Made by a program: the position numbers and the translations under genes | Notes under the pieces: generated by a model | The model's database searches: none | Seen by the model: the letters and a program-made list of their open reading frames with translations, nothing else | Told to the model about the DNA's origin: nothing | Shown here: piece after piece, positions 33,301 to 42,325 of the stretch | Layout of the letters: each line of letters opens with the position of its first letter | Numbering within the stretch: position 1 is the first letter of the stretch | Assembly: GCA_009787835.1 (NCBI GenBank) | Contig: WQSN01000015.1 | Coordinates: forward strand, 1 to 52,223 | Length of the DNA: 52,223 nt | Direction of reading: 5' to 3' | DNA from: Treponema sp. | Lineage (GTDB): Bacteria; Spirochaetota; Spirochaetia; Treponematales; Breznakiellaceae

Positions 33301-33315
33301 TGATTTACCCCAATT

Positions 33316-34023
33316 CTATAATTTTGCAAGGAGAGACTGCGCGTATTTGTTTGTAGGATACACTTCAAGTGATTTTTGCAGCCATTGCCGCGCCTGGGCG
33401 CTGTTTTTTTGCTGTAAATACGCGTAACCTATACCTATATAAACATTGAAAAAGTCATCTTTTTGCATATTGCTTTCATCGGGGATGGCGCTCATCATTT
33501 CTATTCCCCTGCGGTAATTGTTAAACGGAGAAGGAGCGTAAACCCAGCGCGCGGCGATCATAATCTGCGCCGCCGCGTTTCGTCTGTCTATTGTAAGGGC
33601 GTTTTTTGAATATCTTTCTACTTTTAGTCCGTTAGCCATGGCATAGGAGACGGAACGCACAGCGCATGATTGGGAAATATTTTCCGCTAACATCTGCCAT
33701 GCTTCGGCGCTGTCCTGTAATTCCAGAGCCTTCTGTGCCCATATTATTCCTTCTTCAAAATGAGATGCTGCCTGATCTTTTTTTTCTTCATACTGATACG
33801 CCCTTCCCATCATATATTCGCAGCGTGAAAGCATTATATACTGCGCCGCTCCGGAAAGGGATGCCTTCGCCCTGTTTGATACATTGTTATATACAGGCAT
33901 AATTTCATCCGCTGATAATTTTTGTTCATAGATCGCTTCCCGCAGCGGGATATACCACTCTGGCAATGACTGGCCAGAGACTGAAACTAAAGGAAAAAGC
34001 AATAAAAACGCAAGTACAATCAT
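33316..34023 (-). CDS. Exported TPR protein
   Basis: 235 aa with a signal peptide (about residues 1-17, ending SVSG before Q) and TPR-like helices. The clearest unit is near the C terminus (VYIGIGYAYLQQKNSAQARQWLQKSLEVYPTN). It ends 15 bases before the glycosyltransferase start, so it is in the same transcript. Probably a periplasmic scaffold; no specific function recognised. Confidence 0.7.
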   Translation of the reverse strand: MIVLAFLLLFPLVSVSGQSLPEWYIPLREAIYEQKLSADEIMPVYNNVSNRAKASLSGAAQYIMLSRCEYMMGRAYQYEEKKDQAASHFEEGIIWAQKALELQDSAEAWQMLAENISQSCAVRSVSYAMANGLKVERYSKNALTIDRRNAAAQIMIAARWVYAPSPFNNYRRGIEMMSAIPDESNMQKDDFFNVYIGIGYAYLQQKNSAQARQWLQKSLEVYPTNKYAQSLLAKL

Positions 34024-34145
34024 ATTTACAATATATACTTTTTTGTTTTTTTATTCCATAAAAATTATATAAAAAAAATAATATATAAACATTAATCAGG
34101 TATTTTATATTGTTTTTTTCCGGTAATTGGGTTAATGTGTTTCCA

Positions 34146-36005
34146 ATGTACGATTACAAAGAACAATGGAAAGAAATTATAACATCTGCGCTTAATGATA
34201 TATTAAGCGAATCGGGAATTGAAACCCGGATAAACGCGTTTCAGGTGATTGCTGAAACTCCTCCAAACCCAGGTATGGGAGATATTGGTTTTCCCATGTT
34301 TGGTTTCTCGAAGATTCTGCGTAAAGGTCCGCCTCAAATTGCTCAGGTTATGGCGGCAAAGTTAAAAGAAACGATTGCATCAAGCGTTTGGAACGGAACC
34401 GCAGAAGCGCAGGGACCGTATTTGAATATCAGGCTGGATCGCGGCATAACGGCAAGGTCAATACTTAATGAGGTATTATCAATAAATAAAGAAACAGAAT
34501 GCAGTTCTGTAGAGCCGGGTTTTTCATTCGGCAGACCTTCAACAATGAAAAATAAAAAAGTGATGGTAGAATTTTCCAGTCCCAATACCAATAAACCTCT
34601 GCACCTCGGCCACCTGCGCAATGACGCGCTTGGCGAAAGTGTTTCTCGTATTCTCGCAGCCTGCGGCGCCGAGGTGCGTAAAGTCTGCATCATCAATGAT
34701 CGCGGTATTCATATATGCAAATCCATGCTTGCGTATAAAGAACACGGGAACGGCAGAACTCCTGAATCTGAAGGAATTAAAAGTGATCACTTTGTCGGTG
34801 ACTGGTATGTGCACTTCAGCAAGGCTTTAAAAGCGGAAGTTGAAGAGTTGATCAATAAAGGGATTAAAAAAGAAGAAGCCGAAGCTCAGGCTCCGCTCAT
34901 GAAAAGGGCTCAGGATTTATTACGCATGTGGGAAGCAGGCGACTTTGACACAACAGAACTATGGAAAAAGATGAACGGCTGGACAATCGACGGAATGAAA
35001 AAAACTTATGAGAGGACAGGCGTTTCTTTTGACAAGTATTATTTTGAAAGCGAAACATATATGCTCGGCAGGGAAGAAGTTTTAAAAGGTCTTGAAAACG
35101 GAATCTTTTACCGTCAGGAAGACGGAGCCGTAGCCGTGAATTTAGACGAGGAAAAACTTGATAAAAAGATTCTTCTTCGCAGCGACGGAACTTCGATTTA
35201 CATTACCCAGGATTTCGGAACAGCGATCAGCCGTCATAAAGACTGGCCTTTTGATCAGTTGATCTATGTGGTCGGATCCGAACAGCAGTATCATTTTAAG
35301 GTGCTGTTTGTTCTTCTGGAAAAACTGGGCTATCCATGGGCGAAGAGCCTGTATCATCTTTCCTACGGCATGGTAAACCTGCCTGAAGGAAAAATGAAAA
35401 GCCGCGAAGGAACAGTTGTTGACGCTGACGATCTGATTGACTCACTGCGCGGCATGGCGTTAGCTGAAATCAGGGCCAAGGAAAGGGAAGATGAAGTCGG
35501 CGATCCTGGCGAAGTAGCGGAAAAGATCGCCCTTGGCGCGCTTCATTATTTTTTACTTCAGGTCAGCCCCGCAAAGGATATGCTTTTCGATCCAAAAGAA
35601 TCGCTTTCCTTTACAGGAAACACGGGCCCTTACCTTCAGTACATGGGCGCGCGCATTTCTTCTATGCTTCGGAAAAATGATCAGATGACAAACAACAGGG
35701 AACATAGGACAGATAACATTGATTTTTCATTGCTTGTTTCCGATTCTGAGTGGGAGTTGATCAAATGTCTTGCCGCGTATCCTGCTGCGGTCGCTGAAGC
35801 CGGTGCATCCTTTGATCCTTCCCATCTTGCCGCCTATCTTTACGATCTTTCAAAATATTTCAGCCGCTTTTACCATGAATGCCCTGTTTTAAACTGTGAT
35901 GATCAAACGCTTTCCAGGGCAAGACTTGAACTTTCCCGCGCGGTGATGCTTGTGTTAAAGGACGCATTTTATCTTGTTTGCATACCTTTTTTAAACGTTA
36001 TGTGA
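34146..36005 (+). CDS. argS: Arginyl-tRNA synthetase
   Basis: Class I synthetase of about 619 aa. The N-terminal Add1 domain is followed by VEFSSPNTNKPLHLGHLRND (HIGH motif as HLGH), INDRGIHICKSMLAY, the KMSKS-equivalent KMKSREGTVVDADDL, and a DALR-type anticodon domain ending YHECPVLN. The ATG at 34146 is preferred for its homology-like start (MYDYKEQW), although no strong ribosome site precedes it; upstream TTG (34110) and GTG (34137) are alternatives. A short Asn/Arg-rich insertion near residue 515 (35677-35722) looks like a low-complexity in-frame insertion. The 120 bases upstream are extremely AT-rich. Confidence 0.95.
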   Translation: MYDYKEQWKEIITSALNDILSESGIETRINAFQVIAETPPNPGMGDIGFPMFGFSKILRKGPPQIAQVMAAKLKETIASSVWNGTAEAQGPYLNIRLDRGITARSILNEVLSINKETECSSVEPGFSFGRPSTMKNKKVMVEFSSPNTNKPLHLGHLRNDALGESVSRILAACGAEVRKVCIINDRGIHICKSMLAYKEHGNGRTPESEGIKSDHFVGDWYVHFSKALKAEVEELINKGIKKEEAEAQAPLMKRAQDLLRMWEAGDFDTTELWKKMNGWTIDGMKKTYERTGVSFDKYYFESETYMLGREEVLKGLENGIFYRQEDGAVAVNLDEEKLDKKILLRSDGTSIYITQDFGTAISRHKDWPFDQLIYVVGSEQQYHFKVLFVLLEKLGYPWAKSLYHLSYGMVNLPEGKMKSREGTVVDADDLIDSLRGMALAEIRAKEREDEVGDPGEVAEKIALGALHYFLLQVSPAKDMLFDPKESLSFTGNTGPYLQYMGARISSMLRKNDQMTNNREHRTDNIDFSLLVSDSEWELIKCLAAYPAAVAEAGASFDPSHLAAYLYDLSKYFSRFYHECPVLNCDDQTLSRARLELSRAVMLVLKDAFYLVCIPFLNVM

Positions 36006-36008
36006 CGA

Positions 36009-37034
36009 TTAATGGTTTAAGAACGCCAATGACACGGAACCATGATTAAAATACAGGTCTCCTTTGCCGTCTTCAGTCTGCAGAATACACCGTCCTGCGG
36101 GGTCTATTCCTTTAAAGGTTCCGCGGGCCAGAATGCGGCCCGGCACATCAATTGAATTATTTTCTTTTTTGTTTTCTGGTTCAAAAACAGCCGTTTTCGC
36201 GTTGATGCAGTCGGTCAGTGAATTCCATTCGGCGGCAAGAATCCTGCTGCCCTGAAAATACGCAGCGGTTGAGTTAAAACTTTTCTTAACAATTTCTGTT
36301 TGTTCCAGAATTTTTATGAGCGTTTCACGCCGTGAGAACTGCCTGCCTGTAATATCCGCGCAGCTTGCCGCCTTGAGCGAAGGAGAGGGATTGTTTACAT
36401 TTACGCCGACGCCGCAGGACATCCATGTTATTAAATCTCCCTCCCCGGAAATTTCTGTTGTAATCCCGGCAATTTTTTTTCTGTTAATATAAATATCATT
36501 TGGCCAGCGCAGATAAGCCTGCGTTCCGCAGATTGATGAAACAGTGCGGACAACAGCAATTTGCATAACAAGGGAGAGCAGTGTATAGTCCGCTATTGTG
36601 AGGCGCGGACGCTCTAAAATTGTAAAAAAAAGTCCGCCCTGGCGTGAAACCCATGTCCTGCCGTTACGCCCCATGCCTGCGCTCTGTTTTTCGGCGGTAA
36701 TGACAGTTCCGGCGTTTTCACCCCGCAGGGCCAGTTCCCTCGCGCGGTTCATGGTGCTGTCAGTGTTCAGATAATGATGGAATAACGCTTCCTTTTCGCC
36801 GAATTCCCAGGGATAAATAAAATCTTTTTCATTTTTTGGATCAAGGGAATAACCTGTTTCCCCTGTCTCAATTGAATAACCTGCTTCAACAAGGCTCTGA
36901 ACATTCTTCCAGACCGCGACGCGGGATACTCCCATATCTTTTGCCAGTATGCTCCCGCTTACAGATGATCCCTGCTTTTCACGTAACAGGAAGAGCAGCT
37001 TGGCTTTGCTTGATTGACCGTCATCTATATTCAT
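36009..37034 (-). CDS. birA: Biotin-protein ligase / biotin operon repressor BirA
   Basis: Bifunctional BirA of 341 aa. The N-terminal helix-turn-helix (about 20-60, SILAKDMGVSRVAVWKNVQSL) precedes the ligase domain with the biotinyl-AMP loop GMGRNGRTW and LRWPNDIYINRKKIAGI, then a C-terminal SH3-like domain. It attaches biotin to carboxylases and, with biotinyl-AMP, represses biotin genes. The HTH fits the operator found before bioY. The ATG has AGGAG five bases ahead and overlaps the bioN end by 14 bases. It is the last gene of the biotin unit. Confidence 0.95.
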   Translation of the reverse strand: MNIDDGQSSKAKLLFLLREKQGSSVSGSILAKDMGVSRVAVWKNVQSLVEAGYSIETGETGYSLDPKNEKDFIYPWEFGEKEALFHHYLNTDSTMNRARELALRGENAGTVITAEKQSAGMGRNGRTWVSRQGGLFFTILERPRLTIADYTLLSLVMQIAVVRTVSSICGTQAYLRWPNDIYINRKKIAGITTEISGEGDLITWMSCGVGVNVNNPSPSLKAASCADITGRQFSRRETLIKILEQTEIVKKSFNSTAAYFQGSRILAAEWNSLTDCINAKTAVFEPENKKENNSIDVPGRILARGTFKGIDPAGRCILQTEDGKGDLYFNHGSVSLAFLNH

Positions 37035-37722
37035 AGTATCTCCTTGCCTCCATTGCCTTTGCTTTCAGCGCGGCTTTTTCAAAACTCAATGAAATTAAAA
37101 CAAATACTGACATTTTTATTTTATCCAGTCCCTGTTTGCCTCCCCGCGCCTTCCATGAAAGATTGAATGAAAACCAGATGGAAAAAATTTCCGGAATAAA
37201 ACACAAAAACAGTGAGATGTTTTCCACAAATCCGCTCTGCTTTGATATCCGCTTTCCCGCAAATGGCAGGCGGGTAAATCCCAATCTTATGAATCGTTCT
37301 GTCATGTTTAAGCTATCCCTAATTTCCATGGAACTTGTGGTGCGGAATAATAACGCGGATAACTGCACAATTAACATCAGGCGAAGAGCGATGCGCAGGA
37401 ATCCCGGGCGCGGAAGGAAGACAGTGGGCAATGAGTTATATTCAATGAGCGATGATAAATTTTTCCAGTTGTCAAAAATATTCGCAATTAGGGAGAGGGC
37501 GTACATTAAAGCCGCGTAATAGAATACAGGTTTCAGGTCTGTTAACTGTTCGCGTAATGTGAAATTGCACATAAAAGCTATAAATATAATCACGGCTATT
37601 CCGGCTCCAAGCCAAATTGAAGGCAAAGACATGCAGATTAGCGCAGCCGGCAGTAAAAGAAAAAGTTTTAATATCGCGGGAAGTTTATGCAGAGGCCCCT
37701 TTATTGTTTTATATCTGAACAC
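37021..37722 (-). CDS. bioN: Biotin ECF transporter transmembrane subunit BioN (EcfT)
   Basis: Energy-coupling-factor membrane subunit linking the S-component to the ATPase. The product of about 233 aa has several hydrophobic segments (around 20-65, 75-95, 120-140, 180-200) and the C-terminal cytoplasmic coupling helices with ARGGKQG and KAMEARRYY, whose Ala-Arg-Gly and Ala-x-Glu-x-Arg patterns are the ATPase contacts. A GTG start at 37722 (VFRYK) is preferred because it leaves 14 bases after bioM; the ATG at 37800 would overlap bioM by 64 bases. Confidence 0.88.
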   Translation of the reverse strand: MFRYKTIKGPLHKLPAILKLFLLLPAALICMSLPSIWLGAGIAVIIFIAFMCNFTLREQLTDLKPVFYYAALMYALSLIANIFDNWKNLSSLIEYNSLPTVFLPRPGFLRIALRLMLIVQLSALLFRTTSSMEIRDSLNMTERFIRLGFTRLPFAGKRISKQSGFVENISLFLCFIPEIFSIWFSFNLSWKARGGKQGLDKIKMSVFVLISLSFEKAALKAKAMEARRYYEYR

Positions 37723-37736
37723 AGCCTGCTCTCTAT

Positions 37737-38534
37737 TTATAACCACAGAAGATCTCCAAGTTCCCGCGCGGGATTGCATAATGGATGATGAATGCCCCAT
37801 TTTGAAAAAGGCGGATCTTCGCCTTTTATGCCCGGTTCAGGATTAAGGGAAAGAGCTTCTTTTGCGTTTCCGTCAAAAACTTTTTTCCCTTTGAATAAAA
37901 CGATAAAGCGATTTGCCAGAGCCAGACATTTTTCAAGCTCGTGAGTAAGAATTATTAATGTTTTTCCGTCTGTTATAAGTTTCTGAAACAGGCGGTTTAC
38001 CTGCGCTACGCCGGGAAAATCCATATTGGCATAAGGTTCATCAAAAATTATTATTTGAGCGTCCATGGCCAGAACTCCTGCAGCCGCGAGCCTTCGTTTT
38101 TCTCCTCCTGAAAGCGAGCGGGCGGGGAAGTCCTTTCTTTCGGCAAGACCTGTTTCGTTAAGCGCAAGATCGACGCGGGCGTGTATTTCTTCTTTTGACA
38201 ATCCCATGTTGCGGGGACCGAAAGCAATGTCTTCCACTGGAGTCTCACCCAATATCTGCGCATCAGGTTCCTGAAAAACAAGCCCAATCCTGCCGGCTGT
38301 TTTTACGGTTCCCGAACTGGGATTTTCAAGACCGGCGATGATTGCCATTAATAGGCTCTTGCCTGATCCGTTTGCTCCGGCGATTATAACGCAGTCTCCG
38401 TTTCCGATGGATAAAGAAATATCATCCAAAGCGTAAAATTTTCCATCACGTGCCTGTTCATTATGAACTATATTTTCATCGTAAACGGGAAAAAATTTGG
38501 TTATGTTATTAAGCGTAATAATTTCATTATTCAT
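37737..38534 (-). CDS. bioM: Biotin ECF transporter ATPase BioM
   Basis: ABC ATPase of 265 aa for the ECF-type biotin transporter. Walker A is GANGSGKSLL, the signature LSGGEKRRLAAAG, Walker B IIIFDEPYANMD, and the switch His is in TLTHELEK-like sequence (LIILTHELEKC). The cbiO-like N terminus (ITLNNITKFFPVY) is typical. It sits between bioY and bioN in the order expected of a BioMNY set. Confidence 0.93.
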   Translation of the reverse strand: MNNEIITLNNITKFFPVYDENIVHNEQARDGKFYALDDISLSIGNGDCVIIAGANGSGKSLLMAIIAGLENPSSGTVKTAGRIGLVFQEPDAQILGETPVEDIAFGPRNMGLSKEEIHARVDLALNETGLAERKDFPARSLSGGEKRRLAAAGVLAMDAQIIIFDEPYANMDFPGVAQVNRLFQKLITDGKTLIILTHELEKCLALANRFIVLFKGKKVFDGNAKEALSLNPEPGIKGEDPPFSKWGIHHPLCNPARELGDLLWL

Positions 38535-38547
38535 TACAGTTGTATGT

Positions 38548-39126
38548 TTATTCCTCTGAATTAATATATCTTGCCGCGACAGGACGCAGCTTTAAAGCAA
38601 GCGGAATACTGACTGCGAATTTTATTATATCACCTGCAATAAACGGTAAAAAACCGGAAGCAAGAGCCGCCGTTAGCGGCATAGAATTTAGATACATCAT
38701 ATAAAATACACCTGACATCAGAATAATGATAAAACCCGCGAATGAAGCAATTCCAATACGGATGCAAAGAAAAAGTTTTACATTTTTTTCGCTTGTTTTT
38801 GGCAGTCCAGTAATTAACCCAGCGGCGAGGCTTGATAAAAAATAACCGATTATATATCCGCCCAAGGGAGTCAGAAAAACACCGGGGCCTCCGGGGATCA
38901 CAAAAACCGGTATTCCAATTAACCCTGCGGCAATAAAAATGAGCGTCGCGATACTTCCATAAAAACTGCCCAGGACAGTTCCTGATAAAACAACAAAAAG
39001 ATTTTTAAGTACGATAGGTACTCCGGCTGGTAATGGAATGATAAAAAAACCTGAAACCGCGATTAAAGCGGCAAAAACCGCCGCAAATACATATCTGTTA
39101 CGTGTAATTTTATTATTCTTTCTCAT
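38548..39126 (-). CDS. bioY: Biotin transporter substrate-binding subunit BioY
   Basis: S-component that captures biotin. About 192 aa with six hydrophobic segments, the PLPAGVPIVLKNLFVVLSGTVLG and GIPVFVIPGGPGVFLTPLGGYIIGYF regions being typical of BioY. The ATG at 39126 is preferred over the one ten codons upstream (39156), because the operator lies over the interval 39125-39156 and AGAGAG precedes 39126. First gene of the bioY-bioM-bioN-birA unit; no biotin-synthesis gene is in the window, so uptake and ligation are the visible strategy. Confidence 0.95.
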   Translation of the reverse strand: MRKNNKITRNRYVFAAVFAALIAVSGFFIIPLPAGVPIVLKNLFVVLSGTVLGSFYGSIATLIFIAAGLIGIPVFVIPGGPGVFLTPLGGYIIGYFLSSLAAGLITGLPKTSEKNVKLFLCIRIGIASFAGFIIILMSGVFYMMYLNSMPLTAALASGFLPFIAGDIIKFAVSIPLALKLRPVAARYINSEE

Positions 39127-39156
39127 GTTAACTCTCTGAGTATTTATAGTTAACAT
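39125..39156. promoter_or_regulatory. BirA-type operator
   Basis: Perfect inverted repeat ATGTTAAC (39125-39132) and GTTAACAT (39149-39156) with a 16-base spacer, the known bacterial BirA half-site and spacing. It overlaps a TATAAAT box and the bioY start codon, so BirA binding should block transcription. Confidence 0.88.
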
Positions 39157-39158
39157 AG

Positions 39159-39176
39159 ATTGAAATTTATTTCAAT
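39159..39176. promoter_or_regulatory. 8-2-8 palindrome between bioY and purH
   Basis: ATTGAAAT-TT-ATTTCAAT is a perfect inverted repeat two bases from the BirA operator. It includes the TTGAAA (39160-39165) that, with TAAACT 17 bases on, could be the purH promoter. The binding protein is unknown. Confidence 0.45.
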
Positions 39177-39215
39177 ACTATGTAAACTGATTTTCTAAAA
39201 AAATTTGGAGGAAAA

Positions 39216-40853
39216 ATGAATAAACGTGCATTAATAAGCGTATTTTATAAGGACGGTATCCTTGAACTTGCCTCATTTTTGAACAGTTCAGGATGGGAGA
39301 TTATTTCAACAGGCGGCACTTCCAAACACCTGCAGGAAAATAATATTCCTGTTACGGATGTTTCATCTGTCACGGGTTTTCCGGAATGCCTTGACGGCCG
39401 TGTAAAAACTTTACATCCGGCGATTCACGCCGGTATCCTTGCGCGCCGTGATGTGCAGAGCCATACAGATACTTTAAATTCATTAAATATTAAAACAATT
39501 GATTTGGTATGCGTTAACCTCTATCCTTTTTTTGAGAAGGCGCAGGCTGGTTTGTCACAGGAAGAGACCATTGAATTCATTGACATAGGCGGACCGGGAA
39601 TGCTTCGTTCATCAGCAAAAAATTACCGTGATGTTATCGTTCTTACAGACCCTCAGGATTATGCCGAAACCGTTAACTGCATTAAAGCGGATAATGTTCC
39701 GCTCGAATTTAAAAAACGCCTCGCCGGTAAAGTGTTTAATCTGACATCGGCTTATGATGCGGCAATCGCGCGTTATCTGTCAGACGAGGAATATCCCCGG
39801 TATCTTCCGCTGTCTCTGGCAAAAGGGCAGAGCCTGCGTTACGGTGAAAACGGCCACCAGTCGGCAGCGCTCTACCTTAATACCGATTACTCAGGCGTTT
39901 TAAGGGGGATGGAACAACTGCACGGAAAGGAACTTGGTTACAACAATATAAGGGATTTGGATATTGCATGGAAATCTGTATGCGCTTTCGGCCTAAACGC
40001 AGACGGAACGGTTCCCGCAGGCGAGGATGATGTGAAACGCCTTGTTCCCGATGCCGCCGAAGGAAGCCAAATTTGCTGCGCCGCTGTAAAACATAATACC
40101 CCCTGCGGTATTGCTCTTGGAGACGATCTGCCGGACGCGTTTAAGAAAGTATATAAATGCGATCCTGTTTCCATATTCGGCGGTATTGTTGCGTGTAATG
40201 TAAAAGTGGACGTGTTAACCGCGGCCAGGTTGGGCGAATTATTTCTTGAAATTGTCGCCGCTCCTGATTTTGATGATGATGCGCTGCAGATGCTTAAAAA
40301 GAAGAAGAACATGCGCATTTTAAAACTTAAAAAAGCTCCCGCTCAGACTCATGAGTATATAGCTGTAGATGGCGGCCTTTTAGTTCAGCAAAGCGACCGC
40401 ACCCTGTTAGATAAATGGGAAGTAGTTACAAAGGCATCTCCTTCGCCGCGCGATATTAAAGATATGATCTTCGGCATGAGAGCTGTAACTTATGTTAAAT
40501 CAAACGCTGTCATCATTGTAAAAGAGCAGTCCGCAACCGGTATCGGAGGCGGGCAGGTAAACCGTATCTGGCCTGTGACGCAGTCGCTTGAAAGAAGCTC
40601 AGAAATCATAAAAACAGCTTCAGAAGAAACAGCGGATACAGGCGGCAGCCCCTGGAGCGATAGCAAACCTGCGAGGGTTCTTGCCTCTGACGCTTTCTTT
40701 CCATTCCCTGACATTGTAGAGGCTGCTGCAGCGGCCGGAATTAGATCAATCGTCCAGCCCGGCGGCTCTGTAAACGATAAACTGTCAATAGAAGCCTGCG
40801 ACAAATTGGGGATAGCGATGGTATTTACCGGAATTAGACATTTTAAACACTAA
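39216..40853 (+). CDS. purH: Bifunctional AICAR transformylase / IMP cyclohydrolase
   Basis: Last two steps of purine synthesis. The N-terminal cyclohydrolase domain (about 1-190) starts with RALISVFYKDGILELASFL and has STGGTSKHL, GRVKTLHPAIHAGIL and DIGGPGMLRSSAKNY. The transformylase domain shows RYGENGHQSAALY, KHNTPCGIA and GIGGGQVNR. 545 aa is close to the usual size, with GGAGG ahead of the ATG. No neighbouring purine gene. It ends at a strong hairpin at 40876. Confidence 0.96.
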   Translation: MNKRALISVFYKDGILELASFLNSSGWEIISTGGTSKHLQENNIPVTDVSSVTGFPECLDGRVKTLHPAIHAGILARRDVQSHTDTLNSLNIKTIDLVCVNLYPFFEKAQAGLSQEETIEFIDIGGPGMLRSSAKNYRDVIVLTDPQDYAETVNCIKADNVPLEFKKRLAGKVFNLTSAYDAAIARYLSDEEYPRYLPLSLAKGQSLRYGENGHQSAALYLNTDYSGVLRGMEQLHGKELGYNNIRDLDIAWKSVCAFGLNADGTVPAGEDDVKRLVPDAAEGSQICCAAVKHNTPCGIALGDDLPDAFKKVYKCDPVSIFGGIVACNVKVDVLTAARLGELFLEIVAAPDFDDDALQMLKKKKNMRILKLKKAPAQTHEYIAVDGGLLVQQSDRTLLDKWEVVTKASPSPRDIKDMIFGMRAVTYVKSNAVIIVKEQSATGIGGGQVNRIWPVTQSLERSSEIIKTASEETADTGGSPWSDSKPARVLASDAFFPFPDIVEAAAAAGIRSIVQPGGSVNDKLSIEACDKLGIAMVFTGIRHFKH

Positions 40854-40875
40854 GTAATACATTGCTATTGCAGAA

Positions 40876-40920
40876 CAGAAATGTATGCCTAAAAAATAAA
40901 TTTTCAGGCATACATTTCTG
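40876..40920. terminator. 15-bp perfect hairpin between convergent genes
   Basis: CAGAAATGTATGCCT (40876-40890) pairs perfectly with 40906-40920 around a 15-base AT loop, between the ends of purH (+) and the kinase-like gene (-). It can serve as a terminator for both strands, though without a long T tail. Its arm is also found in the element at 20132, so it may be a short copy of a repeat family. Confidence 0.6.
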
Positions 40921-40921
40921 A

Positions 40922-42325
40922 TTACCGTATGATTTCTGTTATCTGCCAGTTTTTCTTTCTGTCGCGCGATAGAATTAGCACATCGCTGCGGGTGATTGGA
41001 TCGGGCGTGTTTGGAATCCAAAGCAAATAATTTACGCGGTAATGTATTTGATTTTCTGTCTCACTGCCCGCGATATAGTTAATATTTAAATCCGTTATGC
41101 CGAAAACATCTTCAGCGGGTTCATCTCCTCCCTGCTGTTTCCAGGTTTCCGCGGAAATATATATTGAATTTGTTCTGTATTCATAAGACTGCCTTACCCT
41201 TTCGATTACAAATAAATTTAACGCTAAATTTATATCGCTCTTGTCCGCTCCCTTCAGGCATGCTTCCATATATACATGATCCAGCGAATTGAATGCATTG
41301 TAATAACCTTCAACGACAGCGCCGGAGTTCAATCCCGCTGTCGTCGGCCGGTCCATGCGGCTTTTTACCAGGCTTACGGCGAATATAATGCCGAGAATCA
41401 AAGCGGCGGCAATTCCTGTCAGAAAAAATTTGTTATATGCAACATAGCGGTTTGCTTTTACAGTAATATTTTTTAATTTAAGTTTCTTTTTATTTTTTTC
41501 CAGACGTGCTGTTTCCTCCGCTGTCAGTTCGCGGAACAGAGAAATGACAGGGACGACATTGCCTTCTTTATCCATCAGCAATGAAAGGAGTTTACTTAAG
41601 ATTTCTGCGCCTGAACGGAGGAATTTGCCTGAATCTGAGCCTTTTTTAAAAGCTGGCAGCGAAAGGGAGTTGTGAATTAAACTGCTCAAATTTTCATCCA
41701 GGCCTCCTGCCGCCTGATTCAGCGGGATAAAAATTCCGTCTCTTATATCCTGGAAAAAATTTACTTTATCAGGGAAAGGGTGATTTCCGGTCAGTATCCT
41801 GTATAACATGGCTCCGGCGCAAAAAGCGGAGGCCTCTGAATTCATCAAATCCGGGCTTGAGTAAGTGTTTTGATCCGCTCCCTCTGCCATAAGACAGCGC
41901 TGTGATAAATTTGGCGGAGTAAAGAAAACGCTGCCTGCGGGATATTCCTCCGTATCTGTAAACGAGATAAACGCGGCTCCTGGATTGGGAGCGCCATTTT
42001 CTTTACCTAGCAGTAATTTCGCCCTAATCCAGAAAACTACCGCTTTCAGCGCAGTTTGCGTTGCGTTATCAGAAGAATTTGAATTATTGATAAGCAGATC
42101 CAGTCTTTCACCGGGAAAATACGGCCCCCATATCCTCATAAAACCGTTGATTTCCGCCACCCCCAATGACTTCCATGTTATATGCGAGCCATCGGGAAAA
42201 ACAATAAAGCCGCTTTCTGTTAAGCTCATGGACATTTTTGCCCTGGCAAATGAGACCGGCTCCACTCCGGTATCAAAACAGAAAAACGGCTTTCCCTCTG
42301 TTTCAGAAATATGGATATTCTGCAT
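40922..42325 (-). CDS. Membrane protein with degenerate protein-kinase-like domain
   Basis: 467 aa. The middle (about 130-235) resembles the C-lobe of a Ser/Thr kinase (YSSPDLMNSEASAFCAGAMLYRILTGNHPFPD, comparable to an APE-to-helix F stretch), but no glycine loop, VAIK lysine, HRD or DFG is visible, so catalysis is unlikely. A membrane helix at about 300-322 is followed by an exported or periplasmic domain (VVEGYYNAFNSLDHVYM, NTF2-like in feel but not certain). The ATG overlaps the hflC stop (TAATG), tying it to HflKC. Confidence 0.6.
   Translation of the reverse strand: MQNIHISETEGKPFFCFDTGVEPVSFARAKMSMSLTESGFIVFPDGSHITWKSLGVAEINGFMRIWGPYFPGERLDLLINNSNSSDNATQTALKAVVFWIRAKLLLGKENGAPNPGAAFISFTDTEEYPAGSVFFTPPNLSQRCLMAEGADQNTYSSPDLMNSEASAFCAGAMLYRILTGNHPFPDKVNFFQDIRDGIFIPLNQAAGGLDENLSSLIHNSLSLPAFKKGSDSGKFLRSGAEILSKLLSLLMDKEGNVVPVISLFRELTAEETARLEKNKKKLKLKNITVKANRYVAYNKFFLTGIAAALILGIIFAVSLVKSRMDRPTTAGLNSGAVVEGYYNAFNSLDHVYMEACLKGADKSDINLALNLFVIERVRQSYEYRTNSIYISAETWKQQGGDEPAEDVFGITDLNINYIAGSETENQIHYRVNYLLWIPNTPDPITRSDVLILSRDRKKNWQITEIIR

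Noticed and set aside
37723-37800. bioN starting at ATG 37800
   Set aside because: It would overlap bioM by 64 bases and add residues not expected in EcfT; the GTG at 37722 gives the usual N terminus.
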